DNA from: Candidatus Saccharimonadota bacterium
GTDB lineage: Bacteria; Patescibacteriota; Saccharimonadia; Saccharimonadales; Saccharimonadaceae
Assembly (NCBI GenBank): GCA_017652715.1
Contig: JAGCAL010000007.1
Coordinates: 1-6,074, forward strand
Length of the DNA stretch: 6,074 nucleotides
Reading direction: 5' to 3'
Shown here one piece after another: positions 1 to 5,788 of this stretch (position 1 is the stretch's first letter; each line of letters opens with the position of its first letter). Below the pieces are notes generated by a model that ran no database searches, was not told the DNA's origin, and saw only the letters and a program-made list of their open reading frames with translations. The position numbers and the translations under genes were made by a program.

Positions 1-1038
1 CAGCCAATTAAACGTTCTGTTCCGAAATTCTTGAAGCTATTTGAATACTTGGGTTCACTTTCTTTTGCGGTTTATTTGCTACACTGGGGGCTTTATATTA
101 TTCTACCTAGTTTGTTATCATTTTGGCCGCTTAATGTAATTCCGTATATTGTTATCGCTTCTAGTATTATTCTTGCCGTTTTATTGCAAAAAGTTATTTA
201 TCCATTTTCAAAACGACATAAAATTATCTTCACGATACTTTTACTTTTAAGTTTTATCCTTCCGGTTTTGTCGCTAATTAAGGCGCCTACTAAATCATCG
301 ATTGAAGAGAACCTCGAAGCGGAAGCTGTAGTTGCGAGCGAAGTCGTACTAAATGAGTCGGAAAAAACAGTTCTCGATTATAGTGATATTGATGCTCTCG
401 GGAATCTATTAAATAATGACGTAATGCAATTTTTCGATGCTGCGGAGAATTTCGCGAAGCCTTATCCAGTAGTTACATATATTGCTGGCGGAAGTAATAG
501 CTCGTCTGGACGTGCTTATTATAATACTCCAGATCATTCGAGGGCCGCATATCTCAGCTCGGCGAGAGTGATGGTAATTGGAGATTCGGTAGTTCTCGGT
601 GCGACTAGTGCAATTTATAGTACTGTTCCAAACGTTTTTGTTGATGCGATGGGTTCGCGTAATATGATTGATGCGATAAATCTAGTAGCTGGTTATAGAG
701 CCGACAATAATGGCAATTTGCCGTATATCATCGTTATCGGTTTGATTACGAATTATTCTGCATTCGGGGCTGGGACGTTAACAGCGATTATGGATGCTGC
801 TGGACCTGGACATCAGTTTGTTTTCTTGACCGGCTATTGTGGCGATTATCCTCGAGATGCTCAGAATGCAACTCTTCGGTATGCGGCAAGTAGTTATGGA
901 AATGTACATGTAGCCGATTGGGCGTCTATTGCAGCGGCCAACGTCAGCCAATATACGAATGCCGATCATATACATTTGTCGCCGGCTGGAAGGCAGGCGT
1001 ATGCTGAATTAATAAATGGAGTAGTAAGCGGGCTATGA
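1..1038 (+). CDS. OatA/OafA-like cell-wall O-acetyltransferase, C-terminal part (acyltransferase-3 + SGNH domain)
   Basis: The frame is open to the left edge, so the gene starts outside the window and 345 residues are visible. A TTG at 31 is internal, not a start. Visible residues 10-90 hold the last hydrophobic helices of an acyltransferase-3 membrane domain, including the family-like stretch SLSFAVYLLHWG. A polar linker of about 90 residues follows. The rest is an SGNH esterase-fold domain: GDS with candidate nucleophile Ser196, a block II Gly in DAMGSRN, an Asn in GLITN, and the closing D-x-x-H in DHIHLSP (Asp322, His325). This order is that of OatA-type enzymes, in which the membrane part passes acetyl groups across the membrane and the SGNH part transfers them to peptidoglycan MurNAc. 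OafA-type sugar or surface-glycan acetylation is possible instead. The gene ends in TGA inside ATGA, overlapping the next gene by 4 bases, so the two are probably translationally coupled. Confidence 0.85.
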   Translation, partial: QPIKRSVPKFLKLFEYLGSLSFAVYLLHWGLYIILPSLLSFWPLNVIPYIVIASSIILAVLLQKVIYPFSKRHKIIFTILLLLSFILPVLSLIKAPTKSSIEENLEAEAVVASEVVLNESEKTVLDYSDIDALGNLLNNDVMQFFDAAENFAKPYPVVTYIAGGSNSSSGRAYYNTPDHSRAAYLSSARVMVIGDSVVLGATSAIYSTVPNVFVDAMGSRNMIDAINLVAGYRADNNGNLPYIIVIGLITNYSAFGAGTLTAIMDAAGPGHQFVFLTGYCGDYPRDAQNATLRYAASSYGNVHVADWASIAAANVSQYTNADHIHLSPAGRQAYAELINGVVSGL

Positions 1039-1766
1039 AAAAGAATACGACAACTGTTCTTCAAAAGACTTTTATTATACTTATTTGTTGTGCTGCATTT
1101 TTGGGATTTTTAAATTACGAAATATATTCTTTAAATAAAAAAGAGTACGAACGTCAGGTTGGCATTTTGAACGAGACACACGAACAAATTAGCTTAAATC
1201 TTAATATGATGAAAATCGCGATACAAACTAATGATTTAGGGAAGTATGCGGAAAACCTTTCTAAGCTTCGTGATAATTCTGCTACGATCGAATCGCTTTT
1301 TCTCGTTCGTGGTGAGCAGGAAGGTTTTTTGACTTCACTGCATAGTTATATAGAGCTATTAGAGAGTCGCGAAAAACTTCTTTCTGAAAACATTGGTTTA
1401 AAACAAGATGTTTTGAATATTGAGAAAAGTTTTAAGGATAATTATGGCGGTAAAGATGCGATTTCGCGTGATAAGTTGACTGGAATTGGTAACGAGATTG
1501 CTAAACTTAAGATTGATGGTGAAAAATATTCAGAGGAGATTGTAAAGACGATTGTTAGTGCGATTAATCAAGTCTTAGATGAAATTATCGCGGAATCCGA
1601 CGCTCTTGCGAAGTGTATTGATAGTTGCTATAAGGATCGAATTACCAAGATAAATGACGAACTTGCGGAAAAAGTAAAAGGTTTTGCGAGCAAGACTGAA
1701 GATTTAAATAAAACAATAGAAGAGCAGTTTGATTTTAAAATTCTAGATGAGCTAAAGAAAATTTGA
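1035..1766 (+). CDS. single-pass membrane protein with long extracytoplasmic coiled coil, unknown function
   Basis: A 243-residue protein of no family I recognise. The N-terminus is short and basic (MKKN), then residues 12-32 form one hydrophobic segment (FIILICCAAFLGFL), which could be a signal anchor or uncleaved signal peptide. No lipobox or A-x-A cleavage site is obvious. Residues 36-240 are almost entirely charged and helical with heptad-like spacing, broken by a Gly-rich point near 137-153, so one or two coiled coils outside the membrane are likely. Cys194 and Cys198 (CIDSC) could form a disulfide. The ATG at 1035 has no clear Shine-Dalgarno site but overlaps the acyltransferase stop as ATGA, which supports this start by coupling. 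Context suggests a role next to the O-acetyltransferase, such as a scaffold or a spacer in the wall, but that is inference. Confidence 0.75.
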   Translation: MKKNTTTVLQKTFIILICCAAFLGFLNYEIYSLNKKEYERQVGILNETHEQISLNLNMMKIAIQTNDLGKYAENLSKLRDNSATIESLFLVRGEQEGFLTSLHSYIELLESREKLLSENIGLKQDVLNIEKSFKDNYGGKDAISRDKLTGIGNEIAKLKIDGEKYSEEIVKTIVSAINQVLDEIIAESDALAKCIDSCYKDRITKINDELAEKVKGFASKTEDLNKTIEEQFDFKILDELKKI

Positions 1767-1810
1767 TATCGATTTAGGTTAGGAATAATAAGACTTCGGG
1801 TTTATGATGG

Positions 1811-1846
1811 GACAAAAAGTCCGCCCGGGTGTTTATCCGGGCGGAT
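1811..1846 (-). terminator. intrinsic terminator of the minus-strand unit
   Basis: Arms CCGCCCGG (1821-1828) and CCGGGCGG (1837-1844) pair perfectly around an 8-nt loop, extended by one A-T pair. Read on the minus strand the hairpin is followed by ACTTTTTGTC, a short U tract. On the plus strand the following bases are ATAGGTAGGG, with no U tract, so it should mainly stop minus-strand transcription. It lies 22 nt beyond the stop codon at 1868 of the out-of-frame C-terminal extension. Confidence 0.75.
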
Positions 1847-1867
1847 AGGTAGGGAAAGGGTGAAGGA

Positions 1868-1993
1868 TTATTCATCGAAGATGATATATCCATTTCGTTC
1901 ATGGGAATCGTAGTAGGCCCTAAAGTTGTGCGGCTTAATAATTCCCGACTTATGTGAGTCCGCTTTGCAGGATCCGCGGAGACTGAATTTTAT
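1868..1993 (-). pseudogene. out-of-frame C-terminal continuation of the 154-residue protein
   Basis: Just after the TAA at 1990-1992, a different minus-strand frame stays open for 41 codons, to TAA at 1868-1870. It contains no ATG, GTG or TTG, so it is unlikely to be a separate gene. Its product looks protein-like, with KPHNFRAYYDSHERNGYIIF near the end. Its frame opens exactly where the upstream gene closes: the two stops lie within 7 bases. One extra A in the AAA at 1993-1995 would join the frames and give a protein of about 195 residues. The resulting stop would lie 22 nt from the terminator, instead of leaving a 140-nt untranslated tail. This is probably a recent frameshift or a sequencing error in a short A run. 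No classical -1 slippery heptamer is present. Confidence 0.5.
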
Positions 1994-2454
1994 TTAATGA
2001 AAGTTGTTTCTCCTGAGGAAAGAACACAATAATCGGGTAACGTCTTTTCCATGGATTCCTTATAAGCTTTGCTTACTTCCTGCGCGACAAGGTCGGCATC
2101 TAAGATGCTCGCAACCCATACATGGATTCTCCATTCGCCGGGACCTTCGGTGATTCCGGCTTCTGCCACAACTTCAGAGTAGTAGTCGCAATACTTTGTG
2201 CGATAGGTTCGGCGTTTATAGATTGAATAGTTTCCTTCTCCGACTTCCAGATAGTAATGAGGCTCAGGTTCGTCGTCGTGCCGATCCTCGATGGCAATAC
2301 CCCATTTGCCCCGAAAATATGTAGCGGTAAATTTGTCTGTAGCGTCGTCATAGGTAACGTGCATAATTTCGAATATACTTCTTAAGATTTCCGAGTTTCC
2401 TGGGCGATCCACCTCGGGATCAAAAACAGCTTTAACTACTTTGGGATATTCCAT
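1990..2454 (-). CDS. soluble protein of unknown family, probably frameshift-shortened
   Basis: A 154-residue protein that I do not recognise. It has no signal peptide or membrane segment, so it is probably cytoplasmic. It is rich in acidic and aromatic residues. Mixed-strand character runs through residues 25-115 (FTATYFRGKWGIAIED, then HYYLEVGEG, then EWRIHVWVAS), followed by a predicted helix at about 118-137. The start is well supported: the minus strand reads AAAGGAGG a few bases before the ATG, and a near-consensus promoter lies upstream. The gene stands alone, convergent with the coiled-coil gene and divergent from the 682-residue gene. Base use looks slightly more GC-rich than its neighbours by eye. 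The C-terminus is suspect because an open frame continues at once in another phase up to the terminator. Confidence 0.75.
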   Translation of the reverse strand: MEYPKVVKAVFDPEVDRPGNSEILRSIFEIMHVTYDDATDKFTATYFRGKWGIAIEDRHDDEPEPHYYLEVGEGNYSIYKRRTYRTKYCDYYSEVVAEAGITEGPGEWRIHVWVASILDADLVAQEVSKAYKESMEKTLPDYCVLSSGETTFIK

Positions 2455-2491
2455 AGTCCCCCCTCCTTTTATAGACCGTAGTCTTTGAATT

Positions 2492-2542
2492 TAAGGTACA
2501 CCCTTATGTATCATATTATAACATGAACGGTTTAAAAGTCAA
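2492..2542 (-). promoter_or_regulatory. promoter of the minus-strand gene, with start-proximal inverted repeats
   Basis: On the minus strand, TTGACT (2537-2542) and TATAAT (2515-2520) are separated by 16 bases, close to the sigma-70 consensus. Transcription should begin near 2508 and leave a leader of about 50 nt. That leader holds a small inverted repeat TAAGG-N5-CCTTA (2492-2506) at the expected start and AGAC-CGTA-GTCT (2473-2484) before the ribosome site. Either could be a repressor site or a small hairpin. Between this -35 box and the opposite promoter lies ATATAT-G-ATATAT (2542-2554), which may be only AT-rich filler. Confidence 0.75.
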
Positions 2543-2574
2543 TATATGATATATGGTAAAAATTAGAATTATTG

Positions 2575-2583
2575 TGTTATACT
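2575..2583 (+). promoter_or_regulatory. extended -10 promoter of the 682-residue gene
   Basis: TG-T-TATACT (TG at 2575-2576, TATACT at 2578-2583) fits an extended -10 element. The base string 17 nt upstream (GGTAAA) is a poor -35 box, as is common with extended -10 promoters. The start should lie near 2590, about 19 nt before the ATG. It is back to back with the minus-strand promoter at 2515-2542, so the two units may affect each other. Confidence 0.55.
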
Positions 2584-2608
2584 TAACATAAGCAGAATAG
2601 GTAAATAC

Positions 2609-4657
2609 ATGAAATTATTAAAGGTAATCATTGTTTCGGTAGCGTCGGTTTTCTTATTGGTTCCTTTGCGCGTAAGCGCTATGTCTTGTGATGCAAAAGC
2701 AATTTGTCCTACATCGATTGAATACCTTGAGAAATCTGCAAATACTGAAGTATTAACTGATGCGTCGATCAATAATGGTAAAATCAATATTGATGTTAAG
2801 ATGCTAGAGCTTGGTGACTATATAAAATATAAACTTATGCTCGAGAACGTATCGGAAGATGAATACAAGCTAGAAGGTGCATCCTTCGATAATGACGGAC
2901 CCATCGTGTATTCTGCTGAGTTTACCGATAATAAAGATACAATTGCCCCAGGCGACAGTAAAGAAGTGATTCTTACAATAGAGTATAAAAACCTAATCGA
3001 AGATGCCGAATATACAGAGAATACCTATGTTGGTCATATTGGCGCTACTCTACTACTTACTAAAATTTCTGCGCCGAATCCTGATGCGCCTGACGAGCCA
3101 CCGATTATTCCGCCAAATACAGGTACTTCTAGTGATTCGTCAATTATTACATCGGGTTCCTCGGACGCTTCTAGCAATTTACCGATTATTTTCGTAGTTC
3201 TAGTCGCAATTGCCGTTTCTATAGCTTATATCTTTTACCGCAGATTTGGTCGAATTCGATCAGTAGTTATAGTTATTCTTTTTGCTGGTATTTTTGTTTC
3301 ATTTAGTGCATTTGCTATCGAAGTTTGTACGATTGAAATTGATTCAAAAGTTACAATACCAAGATATGAGGGACGAGAAATATATAATGTTGTAACTGAA
3401 AGGCCGATTATTGACGATGGTGATAGTGAGTTTGTAGAGTCGACTACTGGTGTGAATTTTCTGGAGCCATCTAGCGATACGAACGGGAAAGGTGTCTACG
3501 TTTTTGCGCCGACAAAAGATGATGATGTTCCGATTTATTACTATCGTGGTGCCGTTGATAATAACAATTTAATTTTCGGAGACTTTTGTTGGAAGATATT
3601 TAGGACGACTGAGACTGAAGGCCTCAAGATAGTCTATAATGGCATTCCGACCAATGGCCAGTGCCTTGCTGAGGGTGATGATACTATGGTGGCAACGGGT
3701 GTAAAATATAATGCCTCTGCAAGCAACCTTAGCTATTTTGGTTATAGTTATGCCTCGGATGGTCACGCGCTTAGCTATATGGCTAACTCTATAATAACCA
3801 ATGGTATGGTGTTTTCTAACGACGTTTCGTATGTTGATGGACACTATGTTTTAGACGACGATCAATATGTTAAGGATAGCAACTTTGCGACTGATCGAGA
3901 TGTGATTTTGAAGACCCATCATTACACTTGCTTTAAGGTTAATGGTACAGAATGTGAAACGGTCAGGTATGTTTACATGACTAGAAGTACCATTATGTTT
4001 TACGTTACACTTAAAAATGGCGAAAGAATTGAAGATGTAGTAAGGAATGATATTACTAACGAGGCTAACACCAATAAGTCAATCGTCCACGAGACTGTAG
4101 ATGATTGGTACCGAGACAACATGACGGCATACACAGATAGTCTTGAGGATGCGGTGTGGTGCAATGATCGTAGTTTATATGATGTTGGTGGGTGGGACAA
4201 AAACAATGATGTACTTGAAATCACGGGTGAGCAGGACGGAAAGATGGTTTTCAATGCTAATCATCGTGTTTTTACTACTGGTAAGCCTGATGTTAACTGC
4301 GCAAACAAAAATGATGCATTTACGGTTAGCGAGGAAAATGGCAATGGCAGTCTGGAATATCCAGTTGGTCTTATGACGTTAGATGAAGCAGTTATGGCTG
4401 GTTTTAATTGGTATAAGTATGATAGTAGTTCTGATAATTATCTCAACAACGGTGAGGGTTGGTGGCTGATGTCTCCGTCTCTTGTGAGCGCGAACAATGT
4501 CTATGTCGGCGTGGCTTACTCTAGAGTAGACAATGTTACGCCAGTTTATGTGAGTAATGGGCTTGGTGGCGTAAGGCCAGTGATATCGCTTAAAAACGGA
4601 TTCAGGATTCAGAGTGGAGAAGGTACGAGTAGTAATCCTTTTATCTTAGAAAATTAA
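2609..4657 (+). CDS. large secreted/membrane surface protein with internal PNTG site and C-terminal DUF6273-like domain
   Basis: 682 residues. Residues 1-24 form a signal peptide (KLLK, hydrophobic core, VSA-M cleavage). Residues 30-150 form a beta-rich domain resembling DUF11/CARDB-like surface repeats (KYKLMLENVS...IAPGDSKEVILTIEYKN). Residues 152-190 are a Pro/Ser/Gly linker with PPNTG at 168-172. Residues 192-211 are a membrane helix followed by RRFGR, as in a sortase-sorted C-terminus. The frame then continues through a second hydrophobic stretch (218-237, ending AFA, like another signal peptide). The exported domain at 284-682 contains YYYRGAVDNNNLIFGDFCWK, VWCNDRS (516-522), WWLMSPS (618-624) and GVRPVISLK (654-662), ending GEGTSSNPFIL. 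That last set resembles DUF6273-type domains of unknown function. Most C-terminal-half cysteines are probably paired. The ribosome site is weak (ATAGG). Role: surface display or binding, inferred. Confidence 0.8.
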   Translation: MKLLKVIIVSVASVFLLVPLRVSAMSCDAKAICPTSIEYLEKSANTEVLTDASINNGKINIDVKMLELGDYIKYKLMLENVSEDEYKLEGASFDNDGPIVYSAEFTDNKDTIAPGDSKEVILTIEYKNLIEDAEYTENTYVGHIGATLLLTKISAPNPDAPDEPPIIPPNTGTSSDSSIITSGSSDASSNLPIIFVVLVAIAVSIAYIFYRRFGRIRSVVIVILFAGIFVSFSAFAIEVCTIEIDSKVTIPRYEGREIYNVVTERPIIDDGDSEFVESTTGVNFLEPSSDTNGKGVYVFAPTKDDDVPIYYYRGAVDNNNLIFGDFCWKIFRTTETEGLKIVYNGIPTNGQCLAEGDDTMVATGVKYNASASNLSYFGYSYASDGHALSYMANSIITNGMVFSNDVSYVDGHYVLDDDQYVKDSNFATDRDVILKTHHYTCFKVNGTECETVRYVYMTRSTIMFYVTLKNGERIEDVVRNDITNEANTNKSIVHETVDDWYRDNMTAYTDSLEDAVWCNDRSLYDVGGWDKNNDVLEITGEQDGKMVFNANHRVFTTGKPDVNCANKNDAFTVSEENGNGSLEYPVGLMTLDEAVMAGFNWYKYDSSSDNYLNNGEGWWLMSPSLVSANNVYVGVAYSRVDNVTPVYVSNGLGGVRPVISLKNGFRIQSGEGTSSNPFILEN

Positions 4658-4677
4658 AAAAAGACGATAAAGTCGTC
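4656..4677 (-). terminator. possible antisense intrinsic terminator at the gene end
   Basis: GACGA (4663-4667) pairs with TCGTC (4673-4677) around a 5-nt loop. On the minus strand the hairpin is followed by seven U residues (4662 to 4656). On the plus strand the bases after it are AATGAGTG, so it is not a good terminator for the gene that ends at 4657. It would stop antisense transcription entering that gene from the right, but no minus-strand gene or clear promoter is visible there. The stem is only 5 bp. Confidence 0.4.
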
Positions 4678-4702
4678 AATGAGTGTTGTGGTGGTGGCGC
4701 CG

Positions 4703-4739
4703 ACTGGACTTGATTCGAAGAATAACGTTCAGTTTTTTT
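4703..4739 (+). terminator. intrinsic terminator of the 682-residue gene
   Basis: ACTGGAC (4703-4709) pairs with GTTCAGT (4727-4733) with one G-U pair. The stem continues inward with TT/AA and ATTC/GAAT (4713-4716 with 4720-4723) around a GAA loop, interrupted by single-base bulges at 4712 and 4726. It is followed by an unbroken T run to 4739. It lies 46 nt after the stop codon. Confidence 0.75.
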
Positions 4740-4758
4740 GCGCATGCCGTAAGGTGTA

Positions 4759-4788
4759 TGGTGGGGGCGAATTAGGCAGACATTAACA
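4759..4788 (+). repeat. 30-bp G-rich repeat, copy 1 (carries the -35 box)
   Basis: Begins TGGTGGGGGCGAATTAGGCA and ends CATTAACA. It matches the copy at 5563-5592 except for two A/G differences. Both copies have an ATGCCG word a short distance upstream. Its last six bases are the -35 box of the gene at 4849, so this copy forms the upstream edge of a promoter. Confidence 0.85.
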
Positions 4789-4811
4789 GATTGTAAAAAG
4801 TATGGTATAGT
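4783..4811 (+). promoter_or_regulatory. promoter of the 165-residue gene
   Basis: TTAACA (4783-4788) and TATAGT (4806-4811) are separated by exactly 17 bases, giving a start near 4818 and a leader of about 30 nt. It lies between the preceding terminator and the ribosome site, so the gene is its own unit. The G-rich repeat directly abuts the -35 box and could bind a regulator. Confidence 0.7.
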
Positions 4812-4848
4812 ACAAGAGATGTGCTCACTACGATAGGAGGTGATGAAT

Positions 4849-5346
4849 GTGAGTCGTATTTTTAATATTTCCGGTAACTTCATGCAGTTCGGAAAATGGT
4901 CAGAACCTGATCCATCATTTTCTGGTAAGATTGTCGTGAACGAAGAGGACGAATTCTATGGTTTTTGCGAGGAACTCTATAGTAGCAACATGTCGGATGT
5001 TAATCGTATTCGATATATTGCTGGGGCTTTTGCGGAAAATGGTCGTAATGGACGGCAGGGTATTGCATTCTATAAGATGTCAAACGATTCAGAGCAAGCC
5101 CCACTTATGTACGTTACACCAGATTTGATGGTTCCGGAGAGTGGCTCATGGGCTGCGCCATCTTTCTTTGGATATTTCCAGGAGCAAGGGAAGTCAAGGA
5201 TTACGGTCGAAGAAGAAACGTTTTCTAAAGAAGTAGAAAATAGCATTAAGGCTAAATACGACACTCTCGATAAAGGTATCAATGGAAACGATGAGCTCCT
5301 TGAACAAATCCAATGTTGTAAAGATATCATTGTCCATGCAGTGTAA
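4849..5346 (+). CDS. 165-residue soluble protein of unknown function, GTG start
   Basis: The start is chosen by the ribosome site: AGGAGG at 4835-4840 lies 8 bases before GTG 4849. The in-frame GTG at 4840 and ATG at 4843 overlap the Shine-Dalgarno sequence itself and cannot serve well. There is no signal peptide or membrane segment. Residues 9-30 (GNFMQFGKWSEPDP...KIVV), about 54-79 (RYIAGAFAENGRNGRQGIAF) and about 82-90 (PLMYVTPDL) look like conserved beta-rich blocks. The last 50 residues are helical and acidic, with INGNDELLEQIQCCKD near the end. The layout recalls small hypothetical proteins I associate with Saccharibacteria-like genomes, but I cannot name the family or its role. It has its own promoter and terminator. 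Confidence 0.8.
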   Translation: MSRIFNISGNFMQFGKWSEPDPSFSGKIVVNEEDEFYGFCEELYSSNMSDVNRIRYIAGAFAENGRNGRQGIAFYKMSNDSEQAPLMYVTPDLMVPESGSWAAPSFFGYFQEQGKSRITVEEETFSKEVENSIKAKYDTLDKGINGNDELLEQIQCCKDIIVHAV

Positions 5347-5353
5347 GACCGGG

Positions 5354-5380
5354 AAACCAGGCATTTTTGCCTGGTTTTTT
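5354..5380 (+). terminator. strong intrinsic terminator of the 165-residue gene
   Basis: AAACCAGGCA (5354-5363) pairs perfectly with TGCCTGGTTT (5368-5377) around a TTTT loop and is followed by more T residues to 5380. It starts 8 nt after the stop codon. The A run on the 5' arm gives the minus strand a U tract too, so it may work in both directions. Confidence 0.9.
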
Positions 5381-5562
5381 AACAACTAGTGTCAAAATCT
5401 TGAACGCTTAGGGTATTAACAGGTATTTTAACAGGTGTAAAAACTACATTTTTGGCAGTTTTTCGTCATAAAAATGGTCCAAAATTGCATACTATTGTTG
5501 CAGGGTACTTAACAGAGATTTACCACTAAAAAATCGGCTAAAATGCCGAGTTATATAAAATC

Positions 5563-5592
5563 TGGTGGGGGCGAATTGGGCAGGCATTAACA
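5563..5592 (+). repeat. 30-bp G-rich repeat, copy 2 (no gene attached)
   Basis: Begins TGGTGGGGGCGAATTGGGCA and ends CATTAACA. It differs from copy 1 (4759-4788) at two positions, both G for A. It also ends in TTAACA, but the bases 17 nt further on are A-rich with no -10 box, and no gene follows for over 400 nt. The similarity to copy 1 stops at the repeat's right edge. Confidence 0.85.
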
Positions 5593-5670
5593 ATCTATAG
5601 AGATGAAATAAAAAACAAACTAATCAATCTATAAACTAATATTTAGAATACGTCAAATATCATTAATCGG

Positions 5671-5714
5671 GGCAGCTCTTCGGTTTTGTCGATTCTATTT
5701 CGACAAAAACTGCC
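5671..5714. other. long intergenic hairpin
   Basis: TTTTGTCGA (5684-5692) pairs perfectly with TCGACAAAA (5700-5708) around a 7-nt loop. An outer stem GGCAG (5671-5675) with CTGCC (5710-5714) encloses it, with CTCTTCGG unpaired on one side. No U tract follows on either strand, so it does not look like a terminator. It could be a protein site, part of a small RNA, or a relic. Confidence 0.5.
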
Positions 5715-5753
5715 GTATTCTACCTCTGTCATTATTCTTTTGCTACATCTATA

Positions 5754-5782
5754 TTGACAAAAATAAGCATATGTGCTATAAT
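5754..5782 (+). promoter_or_regulatory. perfect-consensus sigma-70 promoter
   Basis: TTGACA (5754-5759) and TATAAT (5777-5782) are separated by 17 bases, matching the consensus at every position. Transcription should start near 5789, so a leader of about 220 nt precedes the ATG at 6008. A promoter this strong before a long structured leader suggests that output is set after initiation. Confidence 0.9.
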
Positions 5783-5788
5783 GTATAT

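Larger units (their letters stand above)
5381..5753. other. gene-free intergenic stretch
   Basis: No open frame longer than about a dozen codons with a ribosome site is visible on either strand. The stretch holds AGGGTA plus TTAACAG words at 5411-5424 and 5503-5516, a tandem TTAACAGGT (5416-5424 and 5428-5436), a small hairpin TCGGC/GCCGA (5534-5538 with 5545-5549), the second 30-bp repeat (5563-5592), the word CAATCTATA repeated shortly after it, and a larger hairpin at 5671-5714. None of the TTAACA words has a -10 box 16-18 bases downstream, unlike the one at 4783. It may be the remains of a promoter or gene duplication. Confidence 0.6.

Noticed and set aside
1990..1998. Programmed -1 frameshift at the end of the minus-strand gene
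   Set aside because: The overlap of the two frames is only a few bases and has no X-XXY-YYZ slippery heptamer; a simple indel explains it better.
2100..2351. Minus-strand open frame of 83 codons inside the minus-strand gene
   Set aside because: It lies wholly inside the better-supported frame 1990-2454, with no ribosome site of its own.
3569..4376. Several 77-91 codon frames on both strands inside the 682-residue gene
   Set aside because: They are shadows of the long gene with no ribosome sites and low-quality composition.
4759..4780. G-quadruplex in the G-rich repeat
   Set aside because: Only two-layer G runs with a long loop are available, and copy 1 breaks one of the runs.
4641..4883. 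Minus-strand open frame of 80 codons across the 4658-4848 intergenic region
   Set aside because: No ribosome site or promoter, poor protein composition, and it covers the terminator, repeat and promoter of the plus strand.
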